Source: CACIIZ01 sp045565285
GTDB lineage: Bacteria; Pseudomonadota; Alphaproteobacteria; Rhodobacterales; Rhodobacteraceae
Length of the DNA stretch: 64,000 bases
Assembly: GCA_045565285.1 (NCBI GenBank)
Contig: JBJLFR010000010.1
Coordinates: 15,774-79,773 of the forward strand
Direction: 5' to 3'
The stretch's first letter is position 1. Each line of letters opens with the position of its first letter. The notes below the pieces were generated by a model, which was given only the letters and a program-made list of their open reading frames with translations, had not been told where the DNA came from and made no database searches. Position numbers and translations under genes: made by a program. Positions 36,652-45,521 of the stretch are shown in pieces.

Positions 36652-37284
36652 ATGTTTGCAGTTTTTAAAACGGGTGGTAAGCAATATAAAGTAAAATCAG
36701 GTGATATATTATCTGTAGAAAAACTTGTTGCTGATCTTGGTGATAAAGTAAGATTTAATCAAATTCTTGCTTTAGGAGGCAATTCACCCTCTATTGGAAC
36801 TCCTTTAGTAAGTGGTGCATGTGTTGAAGCAGAAATATTAAATCAGACAAAAGGTAAAAAAGTTATTCATTTTGTTAAACGCAGAAGAAAACATTCTTCA
36901 CAAAGGAAAAAAGGTCATCGACAAGATTTAACAATACTAAAAGTATTAGAAATTAAATCTGATCAAAAAATAGACGAAACAAGTAATTTTGAAATTCTAG
37001 GTAAAATTTTAAAACAAGTTAAATCTTCTTCAAATATTAAAGAAACATTCAATCAAAAAAATACAACACCAAAATCTGTAAAAAAATCTGAAGTAAAACC
37101 TGCTAGTACAAAAAATGCTGAAGTAAAACCTGCTAGTACAAAAAATGCTGAAGTAAAACCTGCTAGTACAAAAAAGGCTGAAGTAAAACCAGCTCGTACT
37201 AAAACTGTCCAAAAAAATAATAGTACAAAAACGAAAATTGAGAAATCTACAACTGGAAAAAAATCAGTAAAAGCTTCCAAATAA
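36652..37284 (+). CDS. rplU: Ribosomal protein L21 with repetitive C-terminal tail
   Basis: The first ~101 residues are L21: MFAVFKTGGKQYKVKSGD, GDKVRFNQIL, VIHFVKRRRKHSSQRKKGHRQ. The protein goes on to 210 residues, more than twice the usual 100-105. The extension has a helical linker (~102-146) and four tandem copies of a Lys/Pro/Ala-rich decapeptide starting EVKPA (residues 147-186), then a further Lys/Thr tail. Extended L21 occurs in some alphaproteobacteria, but a perfect repeat is unusual. rpmA follows after 15 bp, as expected. Confidence 0.95.
   Translation: MFAVFKTGGKQYKVKSGDILSVEKLVADLGDKVRFNQILALGGNSPSIGTPLVSGACVEAEILNQTKGKKVIHFVKRRRKHSSQRKKGHRQDLTILKVLEIKSDQKIDETSNFEILGKILKQVKSSSNIKETFNQKNTTPKSVKKSEVKPASTKNAEVKPASTKNAEVKPASTKKAEVKPARTKTVQKNNSTKTKIEKSTTGKKSVKASK
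37090..37206 (+). repeat. 30-bp tandem repeat inside rplU
   Basis: Three nearly identical 30-base units at 37090, 37120 and 37150 and one degenerate unit at 37180, all in frame with L21. Each encodes a decapeptide E-V-K-P-A-[SR]-T-K-[NKT]-[AV]. Units 1 and 2 are identical; unit 3 differs at AAT/AAG. Such direct repeats can gain or lose copies by slippage. Confidence 0.92.
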
Positions 37285-37299
37285 TTAAAGGAATATGTT

Positions 37300-37548
37300 A
37301 TGGCTCATAAAAAAGCAGGCGGTTCATCCAGAAATGGTCGAGATTCAGCTGGTAGACGTTTAGGTGTTAAAAAATTTGGTGGTGAAAGTGTAATATCTGG
37401 CAATATTATAGTCCGTCAGCGTGGCACCAAATGGTGGCCTGGTAACAATGTTGGTATCGGTAAAGATCATACAATTTTTGCGACTTCTGATGGAAAAGTA
37501 AAGTTTCACAAAGGCCTTAAAGGCAGAACATTTATATCAATTATTTAG
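37300..37548 (+). CDS. rpmA: Ribosomal protein L27
   Basis: 82 residues, full-length L27: MAHKKAGGSSRNGRDSAGRRLGVKKFGGE at the start, with the N-terminal tail that reaches the peptidyl-transferase centre, then VRQRGTKWWPGNNVGIGKDHT. AAAGGA lies eight bases before the ATG. The gene order L21-L27-ObgE is common to bacteria, here with a LysE-type permease inserted before obgE. Confidence 0.97.
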   Translation: MAHKKAGGSSRNGRDSAGRRLGVKKFGGESVISGNIIVRQRGTKWWPGNNVGIGKDHTIFATSDGKVKFHKGLKGRTFISII

Positions 37549-37590
37549 AGATAAAACTGCAATACCCTTTGCTAATAATTGAGCCTGGCA

Positions 37591-38190
37591 ATGTTGGTTG
37601 ATAATTATACATTAAGCTTATTTTTATTTTCAGTATCCATGGTGGCAACTCCTGGACCTGCAAATATAATTTTACTTAATGCTGGCTCACAATTTGGTTT
37701 TAAACAATCCCTACCTTTTGTATTTGGAATTATTTTATCAAAGCAAATAATTATATGGCCAATTGGATTAGGAATATTAACTATTTTTGATTTTTTTCCA
37801 AATTTTATTGATTTAATTAAAATAATATCCTCTAGTTACATTATTTGGCTAGCATGGAAATTATCCAAATTTAAAATAACAAATGGGAAAAGCTTAATGA
37901 AAGCACCTTCTTTCATTTATGGGCTTCCAGTGCATCCAACAAATCCCAAAGCTTGGGCAATGGTAACTGTAAGTTTTTCAAATTTTACAAATCCCGATCA
38001 TAGTTTAATTATTTCAACCTTAATAGTAGCTATTATTTTTATTATAGTTCAACTTTTTTTTCATAATCTTTGGTGTTTTTTTGGTGACCAGCTTAAGAAA
38101 AAATTCCAACACACTAAATATGAAATTTGGCTAATGAGGTTTTTATCGCTTTTAATGTTAAGCAGTTTAATATTATTATTTTTAAACTAA
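37591..38190 (+). CDS. LysE/RhtB-family amino-acid exporter
   Basis: 199 residues from ATG 37591; a TTG at 37579 is possible. The LysE/RhtB N-terminus is clear: PGPANIILLNAGSQFGFKQSLPFVFGI, and the central NPKAWAM block follows. Five or six hydrophobic spans. It is expected to export amino acids such as threonine, homoserine or lysine. It is 42 bp after rpmA and 33 bp before obgE, an insertion in an otherwise conserved ribosomal/GTPase cluster. Confidence 0.87.
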   Translation: MLVDNYTLSLFLFSVSMVATPGPANIILLNAGSQFGFKQSLPFVFGIILSKQIIIWPIGLGILTIFDFFPNFIDLIKIISSSYIIWLAWKLSKFKITNGKSLMKAPSFIYGLPVHPTNPKAWAMVTVSFSNFTNPDHSLIISTLIVAIIFIIVQLFFHNLWCFFGDQLKKKFQHTKYEIWLMRFLSLLMLSSLILLFLN

Positions 38191-38223
38191 AGAAATAATT
38201 TTTATAGATATAGTTTTTTTAAA

Positions 38224-39264
38224 ATGAAATTTCTCGACTTAGTAAAAGTTTATATAAAATCTGGAAATGGTGGATCTGGTGCATTAAGTTTCAGAAGGGA
38301 AAAATATATTGAAAAAGGGGGACCAGATGGAGGTAATGGTGGAAAGGGGGGCTCAGTATGGGGAATACCTGATAGTAATTTAAATACTTTAATAGATTTT
38401 AAATATAAACAACATCATTTTGCAAAAAATGGGAGACCAGGACAAGGTAAGAAAAAAACGGGTGAATCTGCTGAAGATATTTTTTTAAAACTACCTTTAG
38501 GTACAGAAATATTTGACGAAAACCAAAAGATACTTTTGGGAGAAATAAACAATATTAATGATAAAGTATTATTACTTCCTGGTGGAACTGGTGGTTTAGG
38601 AAACCATAATTTTAAATCATCAACTAATCGCTCACCTAGAAAATTTACATCGGGGGGCAAAGGTTTAGAAAAAACAATATATCTTAAATTAAAATTAATT
38701 GCCGATGTGGGAATGATTGGACTTCCTAATGCAGGAAAATCAACTTTACTTTCTAAAACATCTAATGCTAAGCCTAAAATTGCAAATTATCCTTTCACTA
38801 CATTAATTCCAAAGCTTGGTATTATTTCAATTTATAATTCACAATTAACCATTGCAGATATACCAGGATTAATTAAAGATGCTTATAAAGGAAAAGGAGC
38901 AGGAATTAGATTTTTAGGTCATATTGAAAAATGTAAAGCTCTTATACATCTTATTGATGTAACATCTTCAAAGATTATAAATGATTATAAAATAGTACTA
39001 AATGAATTAGAAAAGTATAATAAAGAATTATTAAATCGACCTCGAATTACTGTACTTAATAAAGTTGATTTAGTTGATAAAAATACTTTAAATAAAAAAA
39101 TAAAATTATTAGCTAAATTTGAAATTAAATTACATACTATTTCAGCAATAAATATGACTGGTTTAGAATATTTGAAAAAAGATATTTTCAAAAAAATAGT
39201 TAATGAAAAAATAGAAAAAGAAAAAGAGAATAAGTTGGAAAAAAAATGGAATCCAATAGATTAA
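38224..39264 (+). CDS. obgE: GTPase ObgE/CgtA
   Basis: 346 residues. The glycine-rich Obg domain (FLDLVKVYIKSGNGGSGALSFRREKY, GGNGGKGGSVWG) fills the first ~158 residues. The G domain has GLPNAGKST (G1), a TTLIPKLG-type switch, DIPGL (G3), NKVD (G4) and TISAINMTG (G5). It acts in late 50S ribosome assembly. The proB frame begins 19 bp before this stop, so they overlap and are coupled. No long C-terminal domain is present. Confidence 0.95.
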   Translation: MKFLDLVKVYIKSGNGGSGALSFRREKYIEKGGPDGGNGGKGGSVWGIPDSNLNTLIDFKYKQHHFAKNGRPGQGKKKTGESAEDIFLKLPLGTEIFDENQKILLGEINNINDKVLLLPGGTGGLGNHNFKSSTNRSPRKFTSGGKGLEKTIYLKLKLIADVGMIGLPNAGKSTLLSKTSNAKPKIANYPFTTLIPKLGIISIYNSQLTIADIPGLIKDAYKGKGAGIRFLGHIEKCKALIHLIDVTSSKIINDYKIVLNELEKYNKELLNRPRITVLNKVDLVDKNTLNKKIKLLAKFEIKLHTISAINMTGLEYLKKDIFKKIVNEKIEKEKENKLEKKWNPID

Positions 39265-40394
39265 ATTTTAATAATATAAATTGTTCACAAATTTTAAAAG
39301 CAAAAACAATAGTTATTAAAATTGGATCATCTATTTTAATTGATCCTAAAAGGAATATATTAAAGAATAAATGGTTAAATTCATTGTTAGATGAAATTTC
39401 TATTTTAAAAAAAAGTGGCAAAAATATTATAATTGTTTCTTCAGGATCTATTGCTTTAGGTAAATCTGTTTTAAAATTAACTTCAAGTAACTTGAGATTA
39501 GATGATAGCCAGGCCTATGCAGCAATAGGACAAATAAAATTGGCTCAATCCTACGATTTGATATTAAAAAAACACAATATTCATACAGCACAAGTATTAT
39601 TAACATCTGATGATAGTCAAAATAGAAGACGGTATTTAAATATAAGGTCTACATTTAAATCATTATTAAAAAAGGAAGTTATTCCTATAGTAAACGAAAA
39701 TGATACTGTAGCTACCGAAGAAATAAAATTTGGTGATAATGATAGACTTGCAGCACAAGTGGCACTAATTACTGAAGCAAATCTTTTAATCTTATTATCA
39801 GACATAGATGGCTTATATGAAAAAGATCCAAATATTAATCCTGACACAAAACATTTACCTTTAATTAAAGAGGTTACTAAAAATATGTTAAGCATGGCCA
39901 GTCATACAACTTCTGAGAATTCAAGAGGTGGCATGGTTACTAAATTAGAGGCTGCAAAAATATCTATGAATGGTGGATGTGAAATGATTATTGCAAATGG
40001 ACTATATAATTTTCCAATAAGTAAATTTTCTTGTGGAGATGGTAAATATACAAGATTTCTTCCCAAAGACGATGTTAAAACCTTAAGAAAGCAATGGATT
40101 CTTTCTATAAAAACTAAAGGTAAACTACTTATAGATCAGGGAGCGATAAAAGCTTTAATAAATCATAAATCTTTATTACCTGCGGGTGTTATTAAATCAT
40201 TTGGAAATTTTGAAAGAGGTGATGCAGTTGAAATCATCTCAAATGATAATGAAAAGATTGGACAAGGTTTATCTGGTTACTCAAATTTTGAAGTTCAAAA
40301 GATAAAGGGTTGTAAAACAAATGAAATTAAAGAAAAATTAGGACATCCAGGAAGGGTAGCACTAATTCATACTGATGATTTAGTATTAATTTAG
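39246..40394 (+). CDS. proB: Glutamate 5-kinase with PUA domain
   Basis: 382 residues. The amino-acid kinase domain has KIGSSILIDP, SSGSIALG, ENDTVATEEIKFGDNDRLAA and the nucleotide region LLSDIDGLYEKDP. The C-terminal ~100 residues (about 280-382: KGKLLIDQGAIKAL, LLPAGV) form the PUA domain. It phosphorylates glutamate in proline synthesis. It overlaps obgE by 19 bp and precedes proA by 10 bp. Confidence 0.96.
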   Translation: MESNRLNFNNINCSQILKAKTIVIKIGSSILIDPKRNILKNKWLNSLLDEISILKKSGKNIIIVSSGSIALGKSVLKLTSSNLRLDDSQAYAAIGQIKLAQSYDLILKKHNIHTAQVLLTSDDSQNRRRYLNIRSTFKSLLKKEVIPIVNENDTVATEEIKFGDNDRLAAQVALITEANLLILLSDIDGLYEKDPNINPDTKHLPLIKEVTKNMLSMASHTTSENSRGGMVTKLEAAKISMNGGCEMIIANGLYNFPISKFSCGDGKYTRFLPKDDVKTLRKQWILSIKTKGKLLIDQGAIKALINHKSLLPAGVIKSFGNFERGDAVEIISNDNEKIGQGLSGYSNFEVQKIKGCKTNEIKEKLGHPGRVALIHTDDLVLI

Positions 40395-40404
40395 GAAAAG
40401 AAAT

Positions 40405-41664
40405 ATGTTAAATAATATTGAAATCTTAGTAAAAGAACTTGGGAAAAGGGGTAAAAAAGCTAGTCTTTTGATGTCAAAGATCTCAACAGATAAAAAAAAT
40501 AAAGCATTAAAAAATATTTCAACAATTATCAATAAAAACCAAACTTTTATTCTTAAAGAAAATAAAAAAGATTTAAAAAATGCAATCCAAAAAAATCTAA
40601 ACTCAGCTAAAATTGATCGATTATCTTTAAATGAACAAAGTATTAAAGATATTCAATCTAGTTTACATGATATAATTAATTTTGAAGATCCCATTAACAA
40701 AACTTTAGATTACCGGGAAAGACCTTCAGGAATTAAAATTAAGAAAATATCAACTTCAATTGGAGTTCTAGGAATAATTTATGAAAGTAGGCCAAATGTA
40801 ACTATTGATGCAGCTGCATTATGTATAAAATCAAGCAATTCAGCTATTTTAAGACCAGGTTCAGAGAGTTATCTATCATGTTCAGCTTTATATAGTTGTG
40901 TAAATGAAGGATTAGTTAAAACAGGATTACCAAAAAATTTAATTCAAATAGTTCCTACCACAAATCGAATTGCAGTTAATAAATTGATACAAATGACCGA
41001 TTATATTGACGTTATAATCCCAAGAGGGGGAAAGAACCTTGTGAAGTTAATTCAAGAAAATGCAAAAGTGCCAGTATTTGCTCACTTGGAAGGTATAGTT
41101 CATACTTATATCCACGAAGATGCTAATCCAGCTATGGTTGAAAATCTTATCTTTAATTCAAAACTAAGAAGACCTGGGATCTGTGGTGCATTAGAGTGTT
41201 TGTTAATTGATAAAACTTTTTTTAAGAATAATGGAATAAAATTAATTAACAAATTATTAAGTAATGGAATTGAAATACGCGGAGATACCACTGTTGGCAA
41301 AATAAAAGGAGTAAAGTTAGCTGATCACAAGGATTGGGGAAGGGAGTTTCTAGATAAAATACTAGCAGTTAAGGTTACAGAAAATTTCAAAATAGCCGTT
41401 GATCATATCAATAAATATAATTCCAATCATACAGATTCAATTATTACGAATAGTAAAAATGTTGCTAAAAAATTCTTTTCTTCAATTGATAGTGCAATAT
41501 TAATGCATAATGTTTCAACACAATTTGCTGATGGTGGAGAATTTGGAATGGGTGCAGAGATTGGTATAGGTACAGGTAAACTGCATGCTAGGGGTCCAAT
41601 TGGAGCTCATGAACTAACTAGTTACAAATATATAGTTGAAGGAAATGGTATTTTGAGGAAATAA
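40405..41664 (+). CDS. proA: Gamma-glutamyl phosphate reductase
   Basis: 419 residues of the ProA family. The catalytic cysteine is C260 in RRPGICGALECLL; other blocks are YESRPNVTIDAAALCIKSSN, PRGGKNLVKLI and the C-terminal GPIGAHELTSYKYIVEGNG. It reduces gamma-glutamyl phosphate with NADPH to the semialdehyde in proline synthesis. Last gene of the obgE-proB-proA group; the peptidase gene that follows is on the other strand (5 bp gap). Confidence 0.97.
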   Translation: MLNNIEILVKELGKRGKKASLLMSKISTDKKNKALKNISTIINKNQTFILKENKKDLKNAIQKNLNSAKIDRLSLNEQSIKDIQSSLHDIINFEDPINKTLDYRERPSGIKIKKISTSIGVLGIIYESRPNVTIDAAALCIKSSNSAILRPGSESYLSCSALYSCVNEGLVKTGLPKNLIQIVPTTNRIAVNKLIQMTDYIDVIIPRGGKNLVKLIQENAKVPVFAHLEGIVHTYIHEDANPAMVENLIFNSKLRRPGICGALECLLIDKTFFKNNGIKLINKLLSNGIEIRGDTTVGKIKGVKLADHKDWGREFLDKILAVKVTENFKIAVDHINKYNSNHTDSIITNSKNVAKKFFSSIDSAILMHNVSTQFADGGEFGMGAEIGIGTGKLHARGPIGAHELTSYKYIVEGNGILRK

Positions 41665-41669
41665 AAAAT

Positions 41670-42221
41670 CTACCTTTTCCAAGATCTTACTGGTCCACAA
41701 TCAATATGAACAAATCCAGATCTAGAATAACTACCAACTCCTCCACTCATACAAGCTTTTGCAGCACCCGCTATTTGAGATACGGATCTATTATCTAACC
41801 TTAGATCTGCTGCCATTCCTTTTATATGGTAAGAGTTTCTAGCCACACCACTATTTGAATAGGATAACATTTTATTTGTTGTAATAGTTCTATAGCCAGA
41901 GAGTAGTTGCATAGTTTCAGATGTATCTAGAAGTGCTTGAGTGGCCGAAATAATATCAATGTTAGCAACATCATAAGTAATTGTCTTATTCTGACGCCAA
42001 TCTCTCATGAAGTAACTTACTTCTTTAAGTGCTTCAGTAACATATGAGCCTTCTATCCAATAAACTAAATTAATTTTTTCAGATGTTTTATTATTTTTTA
42101 GTTTTATTAATCTTATATCACCAGCATTTCTTAGTAATCCAGGGGTATTAGAATAAATAGGAGCGGCTACAGCAACTAACGCTCCACTAAATATTGTGCA
42201 AAATTTTCTTCGTGACACCAT
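41670..42221 (-). CDS. DUF882 / YcbK-type M15 peptidase, Tat-exported
   Basis: 183 residues beginning MVSRRKF followed by a hydrophobic stretch to about residue 24: a twin-arginine signal. The mature part fits DUF882 (peptidase M15-like, YcbK/MepK type): LSGYRTITTNKM, NSYHIKGMAADLRL with zinc-ligand His and Asp, and VHIDCGPVRSWKR with the final His. Such enzymes cut peptidoglycan crosslinks. It is divergent from the L,D-transpeptidase gene, a natural cell-wall pair across 283 bp. Confidence 0.9.
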   Translation of the reverse strand: MVSRRKFCTIFSGALVAVAAPIYSNTPGLLRNAGDIRLIKLKNNKTSEKINLVYWIEGSYVTEALKEVSYFMRDWRQNKTITYDVANIDIISATQALLDTSETMQLLSGYRTITTNKMLSYSNSGVARNSYHIKGMAADLRLDNRSVSQIAGAAKACMSGGVGSYSRSGFVHIDCGPVRSWKR

Positions 42222-42504
42222 ATGTGCAATACCATATAATTAAATTAATAAAATAAATCTTGCAGAATCCCTGCCAAATTTATAAATATTACTAATTTTA
42301 ACCTGTTTAATTTTATTACTGTACAATAACTCATTGAATCTTAGTGGTTTTTTTTTTAATGTCAACTTCAAATAATGAATAAATACTTTCATTATTATTT
42401 ATATTTATAAACGACAAATATTAAATCTTGTTAAATTTTATATTTATGCCATTTATTAAATGACTGATTTTTATTTTTTTTTAATTTAATAGGAATAAAC
42501 GTAC

Positions 42505-44097
42505 ATGAAAAAAATTATTTTTAAATTAAGCTTTATATATATATTCATTTTTTTGTTATGTTCAAAAATATATTCTAATGAAAAAGAGTTTATAGTAAAT
42601 GAAATTAGAAATTTAATTGAATTTAATCAAGATATAGATGATTCAATTAAATCTTTTTATACTAATTCTTTTTATGAACCATATTGGCAAAATAATAAAA
42701 CGAAAATTAATGACTTATTAAATGTTTTATCTAATACTTATAGAGAAGGCATACCAACTAATAGATATGAATTGAATATTATTAAAAATTTAAATTCTTC
42801 TATTGAGTTATCTGATCTGGCTAAACTTGATGTTATGCTTACAGAAAAATTTTTATTACATTCAAGAGATTTAAGCATAGGTATTATTAATCCACTTGAA
42901 CTATCAACTTTTATTGCAATCGAAAGAGAAGCCCCAATAGCAGAAAAATTTTTAAGTAAATTAGATGCACAAATAAATATTAAAAATTATTTTGAAGGTC
43001 TAAGACCAAATAATGGTGATTACTTAAAATTAATAGCAGAACTAGCAAAGTTAAATATCTTAAAAAATAAAAGTATTAATGAGATAATAGTTCCCAATGA
43101 TATTACTTTGGAGGTAGGGATGTCACATCCAAATGTTATATCATTAAGAAAACGTCTATTGGAATTGAAGGTTCTTGAAGATTATTCAAAATCTGAAACA
43201 TTTGATAAAGATTTATTAAAATCAGTAATTCTTTTTCAAGAAAACAGTGGTTTAATTCCTGATGGAGTAATCGGAAAGAAAACTTTTCAAGCATTGAATT
43301 TATCAACAGAAACAAAATTAATGCAAGTTCTTGTTAATTTAGAGCGACTAAGATGGTTAAATTTTGACTTTGGAAATCAATATATTTTAATTAATCAAGC
43401 AAATTATGAAGCTAAATATGTCAATGGTGACAATACTTTATGGAAATCAAAAGTTGTAATTGGATTACCAGATTATCAAACTGCTGAATTTTTTGACCAA
43501 ATGACTCATATTATTGCGAATCCAACTTGGCATGTACCAAAAAGTATTGCTGTTGATGAATATTTACCAAAAATTCTACAAGATCCAGAATTTTTAATTA
43601 ATAATGAAATGTTATTATATGTAAGAGGTACTAGGAAAATTATCGATGCAAATCTAATAGATATGAGTGTTTTTACTGTTGATAATTTTCCGTTTGAAAT
43701 TAAACAAAACCCAGGCAATCTAAATGCACTTGGTCAAGTGAAATTTATGTTTCCTAATAAACATAGCATCTATATGCATGATACCCCTATGAAAAGTTTA
43801 TTTTCTAAGGATTTAAGAGCATTTAGTCATGGTTGTGTAAGGTTAGCTCGTCCTTTTGAATTTGCAAATGCATTATTGTCTGGCAATGAGACAATAAACA
43901 ATCCTAATTTTTATTCTGCATTAAATAGTTCAGAAGAAACAAGGTTTAATCTTGAAAATTATATACCTGTCTATATGTCATATAGGACTGTCATATTTGA
44001 TGATTTTGGGACTATAAACTATAGACCTGATATTTATGGAAGAGATGCTTTAATTTATTTATCCTTATTTTCATTTACACTTGATCACAATACTTAA
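42505..44097 (+). CDS. YcbB-type L,D-transpeptidase with peptidoglycan-binding domain
   Basis: 530 residues with a signal peptide (about 1-24). A scaffold region is followed by a peptidoglycan-binding fold (VGMSHPNVISLRKRLLELKVL to IPDGVIGKKTFQALN, about 208-270) and a YkuD catalytic domain with NPTWHVPKSIA, MHDTPMKSLF and the active-site SHGCVRL (cysteine C444). It makes 3-3 crosslinks in peptidoglycan in the periplasm. It lies opposite the DUF882 peptidase and 31 bp upstream of lpxD. Confidence 0.92.
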   Translation: MKKIIFKLSFIYIFIFLLCSKIYSNEKEFIVNEIRNLIEFNQDIDDSIKSFYTNSFYEPYWQNNKTKINDLLNVLSNTYREGIPTNRYELNIIKNLNSSIELSDLAKLDVMLTEKFLLHSRDLSIGIINPLELSTFIAIEREAPIAEKFLSKLDAQINIKNYFEGLRPNNGDYLKLIAELAKLNILKNKSINEIIVPNDITLEVGMSHPNVISLRKRLLELKVLEDYSKSETFDKDLLKSVILFQENSGLIPDGVIGKKTFQALNLSTETKLMQVLVNLERLRWLNFDFGNQYILINQANYEAKYVNGDNTLWKSKVVIGLPDYQTAEFFDQMTHIIANPTWHVPKSIAVDEYLPKILQDPEFLINNEMLLYVRGTRKIIDANLIDMSVFTVDNFPFEIKQNPGNLNALGQVKFMFPNKHSIYMHDTPMKSLFSKDLRAFSHGCVRLARPFEFANALLSGNETINNPNFYSALNSSEETRFNLENYIPVYMSYRTVIFDDFGTINYRPDIYGRDALIYLSLFSFTLDHNT

Positions 44098-44128
44098 AAA
44101 ATTATAGTCTTTTAATTATGAGGAAAAA

Positions 44129-45217
44129 ATGATTTCTTTAGCTGAAATTGCAAAGGCTTTAGATTGTGATTTTTATGGCAACGGAAACTTAATTTTTTCG
44201 TCACCATCAGAACCTATATCTGCAGATGCACATCAAATAGCCATCGCCATCGATCAAAAATTCCAAACCCAATTATATAATACTAAAGCCAAGGGGGCAA
44301 TAATAAATAGTAATTTTGATTGGGAAACTACAAACCTTGAAGGTGTGATTGTAACCAATAAAACTAATTTGATTTTATCAAAATTAACAAATCTATTCAA
44401 TAAACTAGGTAACGAAGAGAGATCTATTAATGATAATACATTTATAGATAGCTCTTCAAAAATTGGTCTTAATCCTAATATAGGGTCCTATGTAATTATA
44501 AAAGAAAATTCTGAATTGGGTGATAATATAGATATAGGGAATTTTGTAGAAATAGGTAAAAATGTAGTAATTGGAAACAATTGTTTTATTAAATCAGGAA
44601 CAAAAATTTCTGATAATACAATTATTGGAAATAGACTCATATGCCATCAAAATGTAGTAGTTGGTTCTGATGGTTTTTCATTTCATACTCAAAATGAAGA
44701 GAATATTTTAGAAAGATTGAAAAAAGAAGATTCATCTTCTAGTGAAGGATTCTTAAGAGTTTCATCTGTTGGATCTGTAAAAATTGGTGACGACGTAGAA
44801 ATAGGAGCTAACTCTTGTATTGATAAAGGAACTATTAAAAATACAATAATTAAATCTGGTACTAAACTTGATAATTTAGTTCATATAGCTCATAACGTGG
44901 AAATTGGAACTAATTGTTTAATTTGTGGCCAAGTTGGAATTGCTGGTAGTACTTTAGTAGGAGACAATGTAATTATGGGTGGCCAAGTAGGTATCGCTGA
45001 TAATTTAAAAATAGGAAATAATTCTATATTGGCTGGGAAAACTGGCGTATCTGCAAACGTACTTCCAAGAAAATTTATGATGGGTAATCCTGCTATGGAA
45101 ATGAAAAAAAATATTGCTTCATATATGGCTATAAGAAGACTTCCAAAACTGAAAATAAAAATTAATCAACTAAGTAAATTAATTGATGAAATTTCTTCTA
45201 AGATTAATAAAAAATAA
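44129..45217 (+). CDS. lpxD: UDP-3-O-acylglucosamine N-acyltransferase
   Basis: 362 residues. An N-terminal uridine-binding domain (~1-105) is followed by a long left-handed beta-helix of hexapeptide repeats such as IGNFVEIGKNVVIGNNC. The LpxD mark VVVGSDGFSFH, and DNLVHIAHNV with the catalytic histidine region, are present. It adds the second acyl chain in lipid A synthesis from an acyl-ACP. ACP and ketosynthase genes follow directly, which suggests a dedicated acyl-chain supply. lpxA, fabZ and lpxB are not adjacent. Confidence 0.93.
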   Translation: MISLAEIAKALDCDFYGNGNLIFSSPSEPISADAHQIAIAIDQKFQTQLYNTKAKGAIINSNFDWETTNLEGVIVTNKTNLILSKLTNLFNKLGNEERSINDNTFIDSSSKIGLNPNIGSYVIIKENSELGDNIDIGNFVEIGKNVVIGNNCFIKSGTKISDNTIIGNRLICHQNVVVGSDGFSFHTQNEENILERLKKEDSSSSEGFLRVSSVGSVKIGDDVEIGANSCIDKGTIKNTIIKSGTKLDNLVHIAHNVEIGTNCLICGQVGIAGSTLVGDNVIMGGQVGIADNLKIGNNSILAGKTGVSANVLPRKFMMGNPAMEMKKNIASYMAIRRLPKLKIKINQLSKLIDEISSKINKK

Positions 45218-45246
45218 TTAAATTAATAATCAGGTAATTTTTTTAA

Positions 45247-45519
45247 ATGTCAGATAGTATCAAAAATAAGATAATCAAAATTTTATCAGAACAAACCTTA
45301 TTAGAAACTAGTGAAATAAAAGATAATTTATCCCTTGAGGATTTAGGTATTGATTCATTAGCTTTAGTTGAAATAGTTTTTTCTATAGAAGAAACATTTA
45401 ATATTACTATTCCATTTAATGCAAATGATCCTACGAATTCAACATTTGATATCAGCAATGTAAATTCAATCATTAAAGCTGTTGAGAGTTTAATTCATTC
45501 TTCATCAGGAAGTGCATAA
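45247..45519 (+). CDS. Acyl carrier protein
   Basis: 90 residues, slightly long for an ACP. Contains LSLEDLGIDSLALVEIVFSIEETFNI, with the phosphopantetheine serine in IDSL. It is a second-type ACP rather than clearly the housekeeping AcpP, since it lies between lpxD and a ketosynthase gene rather than beside fabG/fabF. Dedicated lipid A ACPs such as AcpXL are about this size, but I cannot confirm that identity. The ketosynthase gene starts after 2 bp. Confidence 0.9.
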   Translation: MSDSIKNKIIKILSEQTLLETSEIKDNLSLEDLGIDSLALVEIVFSIEETFNITIPFNANDPTNSTFDISNVNSIIKAVESLIHSSSGSA

Positions 45520-45521
45520 AT

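Noticed and set aside
37030..37280. Minus-strand frames with repeated Phe/Tyr/Ser pattern over the L21 tail
   Set aside because: Shadows of the tandem repeat in rplU, which is the supported reading frame.
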